DNA of 6,219 bases from Bacteroidota bacterium (GTDB lineage Bacteria > Bacteroidota > Bacteroidia > Bacteroidales > Prolixibacteraceae). Below are positions 1-6,003 of the stretch, one piece after another (the first letter of the stretch is position 1; the number at the start of each line of letters is the position of its first letter). The stretch lies in NCBI GenBank assembly GCA_023488865.1, contig JAMDDG010000294.1:1-6219 (forward strand), written 5' to 3'. The position numbers and the translations under genes are program-made. The notes under the pieces were generated by a model. It did not search any database and was not told the origin of the DNA. It was given only the letters and a program-made list of their open reading frames with translations.

Positions 1-400
1 GTTGAAGGAACTTCAATGCGGCTTCGTAATTGTTGGCAGCGCTCGTGTAATATTGTTCCGACATATCGCCGTATTCGTAGGTGAATTTGCAAGCCATTTC
101 GGCTAATGTTACCATCAAATCGCCAAGTAACTCCGGCGATGGTTTCAAGCTTCGAAAATCAGCGATCGCCTTTTTAGCTACAGAAAAGCGAAGCGAAGGA
201 TCAAAACGATCCGCCTCGGGATAAAACTCATTGATGATCACCGACCTGTACTTTTTGAATTTTTCCTTTTCATTCGGATTGAGTAAATACTCGAAATATT
301 CCTTTGCCGGTTTAGAGGTATCGTACAGGCCAAGTACCTGCTCGATAACCTGCTCTTTGGTGAGCGATTGGAGGTGTTTTTTCAAGGTGGTTTTGGACAT
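1..400 (-). CDS. DUF6155-like protein, C-terminus cut by window edge
   Basis: The first 133 codons are visible; the frame stays open to the window edge, so the C-terminus is missing. The protein begins MSKTTLKKHLQSLTKEQVIE, followed by LGLYD, a KEYFEYLLNP segment and INEFYP. This N-terminal pattern (basic helix, 'LTKEQ.IEQ.L.LYD', then 'K.Y..Y.LNP.EK') matches my memory of the DUF6155 family, found mainly in Bacteroidota and without an established function. It is charged and apparently all-helical, with no signal peptide, membrane segment or catalytic motif that I can see. The ATG at 400-398 is chosen because the family-like sequence starts there; an ATG 11 nt upstream is out of frame and soon stops. 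The gene lies on the same strand as the cas operon, 67 nt after the cas3 stop and beyond a strong palindrome, so it may be read through from cas3 or transcribed separately. Nothing in it is a known cas signature. The family assignment is from memory, not from a search. Confidence 0.75.
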   Translation of the reverse strand, partial: MSKTTLKKHLQSLTKEQVIEQVLGLYDTSKPAKEYFEYLLNPNEKEKFKKYRSVIINEFYPEADRFDPSLRFSVAKKAIADFRSLKPSPELLGDLMVTLAEMACKFTYEYGDMSEQYYTSAANNYEAALKFLQ

Positions 401-467
401 AGATGGTTCATTATTGCGGTTTGTATTTACCCCTGACAGGGTTTGGAACCCTGTCAGGGGTGGAGAA
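401..467. other. cas3-DUF6155 intergenic gap
   Basis: This 67-nt gap separates the cas3 stop from the DUF6155 start. About half of it is the palindrome at 429-461. Read on the minus strand, the remaining 28 nt before the DUF6155 ATG are A-rich with no Shine-Dalgarno, as is common in Bacteroidota. I see no clear Bacteroidota-type promoter (TTG...TAnnTTTG) and no U-tract after the hairpin, so neither a promoter nor a classical intrinsic terminator can be supported here. Confidence 0.6.
429..461. repeat. Palindromic REP-like repeat, copy 1
   Basis: This is a perfect inverted repeat: left arm ACCCCTGACAGGGTT (429-443), loop TGG, right arm AACCCTGTCAGGGGT (447-461). The 15-bp GC-rich arms would give a very stable RNA hairpin or a DNA cruciform. 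It starts 6 nt after the cas3 stop codon. A second copy at 5961-5997 matches over 33 nt except for the middle loop base (G here, C there) and lies in the same orientation. On the minus strand the hairpin is followed by GTAAATAC rather than a U-tract, so it does not look like a standard intrinsic terminator. It more likely belongs to a dispersed palindromic family that shields 3' ends of transcripts or marks a small mobile element; that role is inference. Confidence 0.9.
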
Positions 468-2750
468 TTAAAATATCATCACAACACTACTTTTTTCTTC
501 AGTATCCAACTGCAATCCCAGTTCAACATCATACTTCCGGTCGATGATGTAGTAAGGTTGCTCTTTAATTACGTCCTTCAAAAGCAATTGAAATGCTGTA
601 ACATCGCGATGGATTCCTTCCTTGGTTATCAACGATGCAAACCGTTGCTTGGAAATAGACACTTTCAAGGATTCAGCTTTAATGAACTTATTTGCTTCCA
701 AAAGTTCCCGATATTCATTAATCAACTTTGATGGGAGTACTTTTACACCATCAAACTGCTTTTCAAATTCCTCTTCACGATGTGAATCATAGATAAACGG
801 AGCAAGGTTCTCCATCACGTCTGCATTCAAATGTGTATAAACTCTGTTGAAATCTTCCCTGTCTTTAACAGACCAGTCTGGATAAACCTGATCAATGTAT
901 TTTTGTAAATCGATTTCGGCAACTACTCCTGAATTATGGGATTCCATTTCGCGAAGTGCATCTAAAGTGCGGGCAATAATTTCTTCATTTTTATAAATGT
1001 ATTTATCCACTTCATTGCGCTCGGAGAATACAATACAATCGCATGGTGGGCGATATTCCCCATTTACCCGATGACGGTTTACACGACCAAAGCGTTGTAG
1101 CAAGGCATCGAGTGGCGCAGGTTCGGTGAAAATCACATCGTAGTCAATATCCAAACTGACTTCAATAGCCTGAGTCCCAACTAAAAGCTTTACCTCTTCT
1201 GATTTTAGTTCTTTTTCCTTTGTGTTCCGGTCAACACCGTTAAATGCACCATGAAGCAATACTTTTCTGGAAGCTTCTAAATTGTTGTAAATGGTTTGTG
1301 CTTGTTTAACCGTATTGCATACAACCAAAACTTTATCTCCATTGGCCAGCCGTTTCTGAAAGTCAGCAATGTGATCGGTAAGCAATCCTTCAGCTACTTT
1401 AATGCGGTGTCTGATAAACGATTGATATAATGTAGTATCGGCACTAATCTCTGTAAAAGTCCCGATTGCCCCGGCAAATTCATTTTTCAGAAAGGTAGGT
1501 AAAGTAGCTGTCATCAGGCAAACATTTACATTCAGAAATCGGATTGCAAACTCGATCAATACCTTTATCTGTGCGGTTACTTCAGGATCGTAAGCATGAA
1601 TTTCATCAAAAATGAAATAGCCGCCACTCATTTCAAAGATTCCTTTTTCAAATCCTTTCAACCCGAAGATCGATTTCAAAAGTTGGAACGGTGTTGCCAC
1701 TTTTAAGGGTGGAACCAACGCGCGATAACTCTCTTTCAATTCCCGTTTCAGAATTTCATTTTTTACGCTGTACTCTTCTTTTTCGAAACGGCTTTCAATG
1801 TATTCCGCAAGCTTCCCGTGAACTACACCAACAATTTCATTGTTTCCGTGCATTTTATCATCCAACCGCTCAAACATGGCGTTGATGGATGCAGTAAACG
1901 GCAGAATGTAAAACGTCCGTCCTTGACCATTTTCTTTTATTTGACGGTGTAGCCACATTAAAGACGCTTCCGTTTTGCCTGATCCAGTTGGTGCTATTAA
2001 AACAATATTCCCGTTGGTTTCCGATGCTTTCTTCTGGTGAAAGTAAAGTGACCACTTGGTATCATATAAAAAGTTGAAATGCTTCTCTTCCAGAATATTC
2101 ACTTTAAATATTCCAGCCGATGCTGAATGGTCGCACTGTTTCAAGGCCCCGGCGGCGAGCAGGAGCTCCTGAAAATTGACGCATGATGTATTAACAGGTT
2201 TTCGTGAATATTCATTTATCTTTTCAAAAGGGGGTGTCAATGGGTTTTGAATCAAAGAAATCCCGTAATCGTGCAATAATGAATGGACGAAATCGGTGTT
2301 CAATTTCTCGGTTTCTTCGACCCAGTCCAATTTACCATCTTCAGAAAAGGAAAACAGATCTTCTCCGTTTTTATAGGAATGTTGGATAAAGTTAAACAGA
2401 AGGTTAAAGTCTTTGTGATGCCCGGCTACAATCAGTTTCAGAAGTAATTTATCCTCTTCGGGTAAATCCAATTGATCGATAAACGGAACCGAAAACAGCT
2501 CATGCCGCTGGTGATACCAATCAGCCCGTTTCCCTGAAAGCATTTTTTGAAATTCGGAATGCGATTTTCCTAAATCGTGAAAAATGATTCCCAAACGCAA
2601 CAACCTCCAAAAACGATCTGCATCATTTATAGGTAATCTGCCAAATGCTTTTCGGAGCGATTCGTACACTCGAAGACATTCGTCAATATGCTGTTTTAGA
2701 GAAATAGGAGGTCCTGATTTTGCCAAGACCTCCTGAATTATTGTTGTCAT
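468..2750 (-). CDS. cas3: Cas3 helicase-nuclease of type I CRISPR-Cas
   Basis: Full-length Cas3 (760 aa) is the enzyme recruited by Cascade after R-loop formation to nick, unwind and degrade target DNA 3' to 5'. The N-terminal HD nuclease shows His21, His58-Asp59 (in IIFHDLGK), His80 and His83, His111-His112 and Asp207, so the metal-binding set looks intact. The helicase core follows: Walker A APTGSGKT (253-260, Lys259), DEIH box (382-385), motif III TAT (414-416), motif V around GTQAIEVSLDID (525-536) and motif VI QRFGRVNR (552-559, with the arginine finger). A C-terminal accessory region follows to residue 760. The start ATG overlaps the cas5 stop as ATGA, which suggests translational coupling; no Shine-Dalgarno precedes it. 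HD and helicase are fused in the usual order and no frameshift is seen. An SD-like hairpin lies just inside the gene (2706-2734). Function is assigned with high certainty from the motifs and operon context. Confidence 0.97.
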   Translation of the reverse strand: MTTIIQEVLAKSGPPISLKQHIDECLRVYESLRKAFGRLPINDADRFWRLLRLGIIFHDLGKSHSEFQKMLSGKRADWYHQRHELFSVPFIDQLDLPEEDKLLLKLIVAGHHKDFNLLFNFIQHSYKNGEDLFSFSEDGKLDWVEETEKLNTDFVHSLLHDYGISLIQNPLTPPFEKINEYSRKPVNTSCVNFQELLLAAGALKQCDHSASAGIFKVNILEEKHFNFLYDTKWSLYFHQKKASETNGNIVLIAPTGSGKTEASLMWLHRQIKENGQGRTFYILPFTASINAMFERLDDKMHGNNEIVGVVHGKLAEYIESRFEKEEYSVKNEILKRELKESYRALVPPLKVATPFQLLKSIFGLKGFEKGIFEMSGGYFIFDEIHAYDPEVTAQIKVLIEFAIRFLNVNVCLMTATLPTFLKNEFAGAIGTFTEISADTTLYQSFIRHRIKVAEGLLTDHIADFQKRLANGDKVLVVCNTVKQAQTIYNNLEASRKVLLHGAFNGVDRNTKEKELKSEEVKLLVGTQAIEVSLDIDYDVIFTEPAPLDALLQRFGRVNRHRVNGEYRPPCDCIVFSERNEVDKYIYKNEEIIARTLDALREMESHNSGVVAEIDLQKYIDQVYPDWSVKDREDFNRVYTHLNADVMENLAPFIYDSHREEEFEKQFDGVKVLPSKLINEYRELLEANKFIKAESLKVSISKQRFASLITKEGIHRDVTAFQLLLKDVIKEQPYYIIDRKYDVELGLQLDTEEKSSVVMIF
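2706..2734 (-). other. Inverted repeat with SD-like arm inside the cas3 start
   Basis: An 8-bp perfect inverted repeat, AGGAGGTC and GACCTCCT separated by 13 nt, lies 16-45 nt downstream of the cas3 ATG. In the mRNA the first arm contains AGGAGGT, a near-perfect Shine-Dalgarno sequence, and the second arm can pair with it. It encodes residues Gln6 to Pro15 of Cas3, so it may be chance. If folded it could slow initiation or early elongation on cas3. That effect is inference, and Bacteroidota depend little on Shine-Dalgarno pairing. Confidence 0.3.
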
Positions 2751-3406
2751 ACTTGAAACTTATGAAAGAAAATATCACTATTGAATTCTTCCAAATCAGG
2801 CTTGAATCCGGTTAATTGCGAGTCAACCGGATTATTGTAAGAGATTACAGAGTACGGTTCGGTTTCCATATTTTTGCGGGGAATGGTGTTACTGAAGTAT
2901 TTGGGTAAAGCCTGTATTTGTCCGGGCAAATAGTTTCCGTTGAACGGAACAACCTGACCACATATCCGGGCATTTTGTACTTCATGCAACTCCACTTCCT
3001 TGATGCTTTCAATTCCTGCCAAATCTCCACTTCGCCCCAAAAGGAGTTGGTAAGCAGGTTGTCGGAAACACAAAACCAATTCTTCATCAACAAGGAACAA
3101 GAATAGCTGGCAATCGTATAGAAACTCTCGCTGGATTACATTCGACTTGACCGAATTGTCGGGATAATTTTTATCGTTTGCTTTGATTTGATAAATCGTT
3201 TCCAGATCAATGGTTTTAATTTTAAAGTCAAAATAGTAGCCCAACTCAATTTTGCGATTCTCCAAATACTTTCCCGATGCAGCATTGATTAAGCCCATTA
3301 TCGTACTCACTGGCGGAACTTCAAGCGTAGGTTGGAAACCCGAAATCAGGTTAGGATACCTAAAACTCGAAGTCCACGAGTTTATTTTAATACGGAATGC
3401 TTTCAT
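2747..3406 (-). CDS. cas5b: Cas5, type I-B (Cas5t-like) Cascade subunit
   Basis: This 219-aa RAMP-fold protein caps the 5' handle of the crRNA and joins Cas8 to the Cas7 backbone in Cascade. The N-terminal stretch SWTSSFRYPNL...GFQPTLEVPP.STIMGLINAASG (10-45) is the hallmark Cas5 N-terminus, where the first RAMP strand runs into the 'P..st..Gll..a.G' helix. LLGRSGDLA (122-130) matches the conserved 'LGRs.dl' segment of the Cas5 family. Length is usual for a type I-B Cas5. The ATG shares its A with the cas7 stop (TAATG), and the TGA stop lies inside the ATGA overlap with cas3, so the three genes are tightly coupled. I see no catalytic residues of a Cas5d-type processing nuclease, as expected because Cas6 is present. 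In the Myxococcus dev nomenclature this position corresponds to DevS. Confidence 0.94.
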   Translation of the reverse strand: MKAFRIKINSWTSSFRYPNLISGFQPTLEVPPVSTIMGLINAASGKYLENRKIELGYYFDFKIKTIDLETIYQIKANDKNYPDNSVKSNVIQREFLYDCQLFLFLVDEELVLCFRQPAYQLLLGRSGDLAGIESIKEVELHEVQNARICGQVVPFNGNYLPGQIQALPKYFSNTIPRKNMETEPYSVISYNNPVDSQLTGFKPDLEEFNSDIFFHKFQV

Positions 3407-4503
3407 TATTCAATCTGGGATTTCATTTGTTCGCAATATTTATCAATTGCTTCATTGACTGGTAAGATATGGACAGATGGTATGCCACTCATGGTTTTTA
3501 GTGATTCAAGCTGATTAGCAATATCATCCATAAATCCATTGCGAAGACCAATAAATACCGACCCATCGAAAGTGTCTTTATAATCTTTTAATACTTCTAC
3601 CAGCCCGTCAAAATTGAAAACAACTTCATCGTCGCGTTGCCCTTTGCTACCAACTACGTGACTAAACGGATGATTTCCCGTTGTTGTGGTTGCCAGAATA
3701 ATAAACTTAGGTGTTACATCGCCCATGTTGTTTGTTTGCATAGCACCACCCGAAATGGTTTTTAGTGCCTGAATTGTATCAAATATCCGCTTTTCACGAA
3801 TCTCTTTTTCTAATCGAACCAGTTTTTTGGGATTTCCTTTCCCATCCAAAATATATGGATCATCAATTACTTCCGCACCATTCTTAATGGCTTCTTCTTG
3901 CAAGAAAATTGAAAGGTTTTTGAAGCCGGTACGATCGTAGTTAGAGAATGTACCAACCATAGAAAGGTCTAAACTAAACATCCCTTTCATGACTGCACAA
4001 TATTCCTGCTTTTCGTAAGGAACAGCATCACCTTCCTGTCGCGACATGCTCGACCAGTTTTCTTCGGGTCTAACACTGGCTGCCGATATGATTGCAGAGT
4101 TTTTGAGAGGAGATACGCGGGTTACAGTTACATTGGTCATTTTAATATTACCTCTTGCATCTTTAACAGGTTCTCCGTTTTCATCCACTACGGCGTCTTT
4201 TGCTGCGCGCATATATCCGAAAACATCATCATCAGGATATTTAAAAGGATCGGCATTAGTAAAAGCAATTTTCCCTTCGCGTGTAATAGGTGACATGCTC
4301 CATCCTGCATTCTTCTGTAATGCTTCGCGCCACCAGTACCTCCATGCCTGGCCCGACACATACACATAATTGCGTCCGTTTTTTCGGATTGATTTGGTGG
4401 CGATTGCATTGTCATTATTACTTTGGGTATTTTTCCCGGCATTGTTTAAAGCCACGACATCTACGTCGATTAATACGAATCCTTGTGTTTTGATATTTTT
4501 CAT
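3406..4503 (-). CDS. cas7: Cas7/Cst2/DevR, Cascade backbone subunit
   Basis: This 365-aa protein is the Cst2/DevR-type Cas7, which forms the helical backbone that holds the crRNA spacer in type I-B Cascade. Diagnostic features are an N-terminal RAMP strand (TQGFVLIDVDVVALNNAG, 6-23), SGQAWRYWWRE (50-60, the conserved 'SGqawR.wwR' segment), DDDVFGYM (91-98), RVSPLKNSAIISA (129-141), and the glycine-rich stretch with SGGAMQTNNMGDVTP (251-265) ahead of FIILATTTTG. Length is normal for the family and no break is seen. The ATG at 4503 lies 13 nt after the cas8 stop with an A/T-rich leader (ACTAATAAATC) and no Shine-Dalgarno. The stop overlaps the cas5 start by 1 nt. Cas7 is needed in several copies per complex, so a gene with its own short leader upstream of coupled cas5 and cas3 fits the expected stoichiometry; that point is inference. 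Confidence 0.95.
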   Translation of the reverse strand: MKNIKTQGFVLIDVDVVALNNAGKNTQSNNDNAIATKSIRKNGRNYVYVSGQAWRYWWREALQKNAGWSMSPITREGKIAFTNADPFKYPDDDVFGYMRAAKDAVVDENGEPVKDARGNIKMTNVTVTRVSPLKNSAIISAASVRPEENWSSMSRQEGDAVPYEKQEYCAVMKGMFSLDLSMVGTFSNYDRTGFKNLSIFLQEEAIKNGAEVIDDPYILDGKGNPKKLVRLEKEIREKRIFDTIQALKTISGGAMQTNNMGDVTPKFIILATTTTGNHPFSHVVGSKGQRDDEVVFNFDGLVEVLKDYKDTFDGSVFIGLRNGFMDDIANQLESLKTMSGIPSVHILPVNEAIDKYCEQMKSQIE

Positions 4504-4516
4504 GATTTATTAGTTT

Positions 4517-4876
4517 TTATTCGTTAACAACTTCATTTTCAACTTCTGATTCTAATTCAATTCTTAACTCTTCGGAAATTAAATTCCTCTCATGCAATTC
4601 CTGATAAATGGCAATTAGAAGAAGATCCCTGATCTCGGCCCAATAGGAACCATCGGGGAATAGATAATTTAAATAATCATCCAACGAGATAATTGGATGA
4701 TCATTTCTATCTGCATAGTTTGCTGCGACCACGTCTTTTAACAGAAAACGTCGCAATGCTGATGCATTTTTGGCTCCATCCAGTGCTTTAATTCGTTTTT
4801 TTATTTTGTCTGCATCTTCTTCCCTGACAAGAAATGTTGCCAATTCTTTGATTTTGTTGATTGTTTCTTTTTTCAT
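4517..4876 (-). CDS. cas11b: Possible Cas11b small subunit from internal start in cas8
   Basis: This is a candidate internal translation product in the cas8 frame: 119 residues from Met356 (ATG at 4876-4874) to the cas8 stop. Met356 is the only methionine between Met165 and the C-terminus. It begins MKKETINKIKELATFL, a lysine-rich helix at the edge of an apparently all-helical domain (residues 356-474), the size and fold type expected of a Cas11 small subunit. Known for the family: type I-B, I-C and I-D systems make Cas11 from an internal start in cas8 or cas10d. Upstream the sequence is A/T-rich (CAACAAAACATTATAGGT) with only a poorly spaced AGG, so there is no classical ribosome site, as for the other genes here. 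No separate cas11 gene is present in the visible operon, which makes the internal product more likely. Not proven from sequence alone. Confidence 0.45.
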   Translation of the reverse strand: MKKETINKIKELATFLVREEDADKIKKRIKALDGAKNASALRRFLLKDVVAANYADRNDHPIISLDDYLNYLFPDGSYWAEIRDLLLIAIYQELHERNLISEELRIELESEVENEVVNE

Positions 4877-5941
4877 ACCTATAATGTTTTGTTGATAGAT
4901 TGATACTATTTCAAAGTTAAATGGATGTTTACGTGACCAACGAAGGATATCTGTTCGGATATTCTCGTCGACTAAAAGCTTGTTATAAATCCTGTTAAAC
5001 CATTGTTTGTATTCGATATTGTCAATGATTTCCGTTTCTTTTGATTTTACCAGCTCAAATTTTTCTGTTTGAAGATTGTATTTTGCCCCTTTGTGTTGTC
5101 CATCGAAATAGTGTGACCGTACAAACTTTTGCCAGTCCTCGCAAAATTTTGGTTGCAAACAAGTTCTGTAAAATAGAAAAACTTTTGCAGGGAGCTGATA
5201 TAGTTGTATTTCAGGACTTGCTCCAAAATTTGTGAAATGGTAAAGAGTTAATGATGGTAAAATGTTCCCTTCCCTGAAATCCCGAAGTTGCGAAAGTGTA
5301 TAATCAACGAAATCGAAAATGGCGTTGGCAGGTTTGTTGAAATTAGACTTCGCTACTCCTTCAGAAAGACCAACACCAATTTCATGAAGGTTTCTTTCAA
5401 CGGTCAATTTCACAAATAATTTGCTTAGTTTCTCGTTGCTGCTTTGCATTAAACCGATTCTTCCTTGTAATTGCTGGCAAGCAAAAGGTACAAAGTGCAT
5501 CCTGATTAGGGCTTCCTTCGAAAGAGCAATTCCTTTCTGAAAAAAGTGATGAAAATTGATTAAGGTTCCTGAACCTGTCATTATAGAGTTGTCGCGACCA
5601 CCAAAAAACAACTTGGTTTCTCGTCCGGTAATTCGGCAATACCCAACTTCAGAAGGTTCTGTTTCTTTAATCAGTGCTTCAAAATACTTTAATGTCTCTT
5701 CCGTTTTTCGCGATCCTTGAAAAGCCGGTTGAGTAATCTTTGAATTCAGAAAAAAGGCATTCAGTTTTCCGTCCCATTTCTCAACGTAGATTTTAGTGAT
5801 GTAGTCAATCAGTTCCAGAATATCCTTTTCAGGGAACTTCTCCGAAAGATATTCTATGGCAAAGCCGCCTGCATCAGCAAACGGGTCGCCGGTAGACCTT
5901 GTCAGCCATTCGTAGTCAATCGTTTTGTAGGTTTGTTTCAT
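4517..5941 (-). CDS. cas8b1: Cas8b1/Cst1, large subunit of type I-B Cascade
   Basis: This 474-aa protein is the Cst1-type large subunit, which in type I-B recognises the PAM and recruits Cas3. The N-terminal TGDPFADAGGFAIEYL (17-32) is the Cst1 signature. The region that in Cst1 relatives carries two CxxC pairs is recognisable at YCRITGRE (101-108) and FACQQLQG (153-160), but each pair keeps only its first cysteine (Cys102, Cys155), so a zinc site is unlikely. The C-terminal 119 residues are charged and helical and may also be made separately as Cas11 (see 4517-4876). I chose the ATG at 5941. The frame stays open upstream to an ATG at 6028, but that extension is a translation of the palindrome (TPDRVRNPVRG) and overlaps the cas6 end. 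A run of A precedes the true start (AAAAAAAATAAACCAGATTAT). It is flanked by cas6 and cas7 in the standard I-B order. The divergent family lowers certainty only for the exact subtype label. Confidence 0.9.
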   Translation of the reverse strand: MKQTYKTIDYEWLTRSTGDPFADAGGFAIEYLSEKFPEKDILELIDYITKIYVEKWDGKLNAFFLNSKITQPAFQGSRKTEETLKYFEALIKETEPSEVGYCRITGRETKLFFGGRDNSIMTGSGTLINFHHFFQKGIALSKEALIRMHFVPFACQQLQGRIGLMQSSNEKLSKLFVKLTVERNLHEIGVGLSEGVAKSNFNKPANAIFDFVDYTLSQLRDFREGNILPSLTLYHFTNFGASPEIQLYQLPAKVFLFYRTCLQPKFCEDWQKFVRSHYFDGQHKGAKYNLQTEKFELVKSKETEIIDNIEYKQWFNRIYNKLLVDENIRTDILRWSRKHPFNFEIVSIYQQNIIGMKKETINKIKELATFLVREEDADKIKKRIKALDGAKNASALRRFLLKDVVAANYADRNDHPIISLDDYLNYLFPDGSYWAEIRDLLLIAIYQELHERNLISEELRIELESEVENEVVNE

Positions 5942-6003
5942 ATAATCTGGTTTATTTTTTTTACCCCTGACAGGGTTTCGAACCCTGTCAGGGGTAATTA
6001 TTA
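5942..6003. other. cas6-cas8 intergenic leader
   Basis: This 62-nt gap contains the second palindrome (5961-5997). On the minus strand the hairpin is followed directly by an A-run and AAACCAGATTAT before the cas8 ATG. The A-rich stretch resembles the leaders used for initiation in Bacteroidota, which rely on A/U-rich unstructured sequence rather than a Shine-Dalgarno. A second in-frame stop (TAATAA) follows cas6. No promoter motif is convincing, so cas8 is probably co-transcribed with cas6 through the hairpin. Confidence 0.5.
5961..5997. repeat. Palindromic REP-like repeat, copy 2
   Basis: This perfect inverted repeat has 17-bp arms: left TTACCCCTGACAGGGTT (5961-5977), loop TCG, right AACCCTGTCAGGGGTAA (5981-5997). 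The inner 33 nt (5963-5995) equal copy 1 at 429-461 except for the middle loop base. It lies 6 nt after the cas6 stop and 19 nt before the cas8 start, so it sits inside the operon transcript. A hairpin this strong could protect the cas6 3' end from exonucleases or uncouple cas6 from cas8 output; both are inference. The minus strand downstream is A-rich, not U-rich, so it is not a classical terminator in the operon direction. Confidence 0.9.

Noticed and set aside
2..16. Small inverted repeat TTGAAG-GAA-CTTCAA at the left edge
   Set aside because: The arms are only 6 bp, within coding sequence, with no second copy seen.
429..461. The palindromes as CRISPR repeats or the remains of an array
   Set aside because: They are single copies 5.5 kb apart with no spacer-length periodicity, and they are fully palindromic with a 3-nt loop, unlike typical type I-B repeats.
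429..461. Hairpin after cas3 as a Rho-independent terminator
   Set aside because: The stem is strong, but no U-tract follows on the minus strand, and copy 2 lies inside the operon where termination would silence cas8 to cas3.
231..731. Plus-strand open frame of 166 codons across the end of the DUF6155 gene, the palindrome and the end of cas3
   Set aside because: It runs antisense to two well-supported genes, has no family-like sequence, and owes part of its length to the palindrome, which is open in this frame.
2160..2171. 12-bp palindrome CAGGAGCTCCTG in a GC-rich patch of cas3
   Set aside because: It falls in well-conserved coding sequence (QELLLAAGA) and is short enough to arise by codon choice.
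4046..4369. Plus-strand open frame of 107 codons inside cas7
   Set aside because: It is antisense to strongly conserved Cas7 motifs and shows no recognisable domain.
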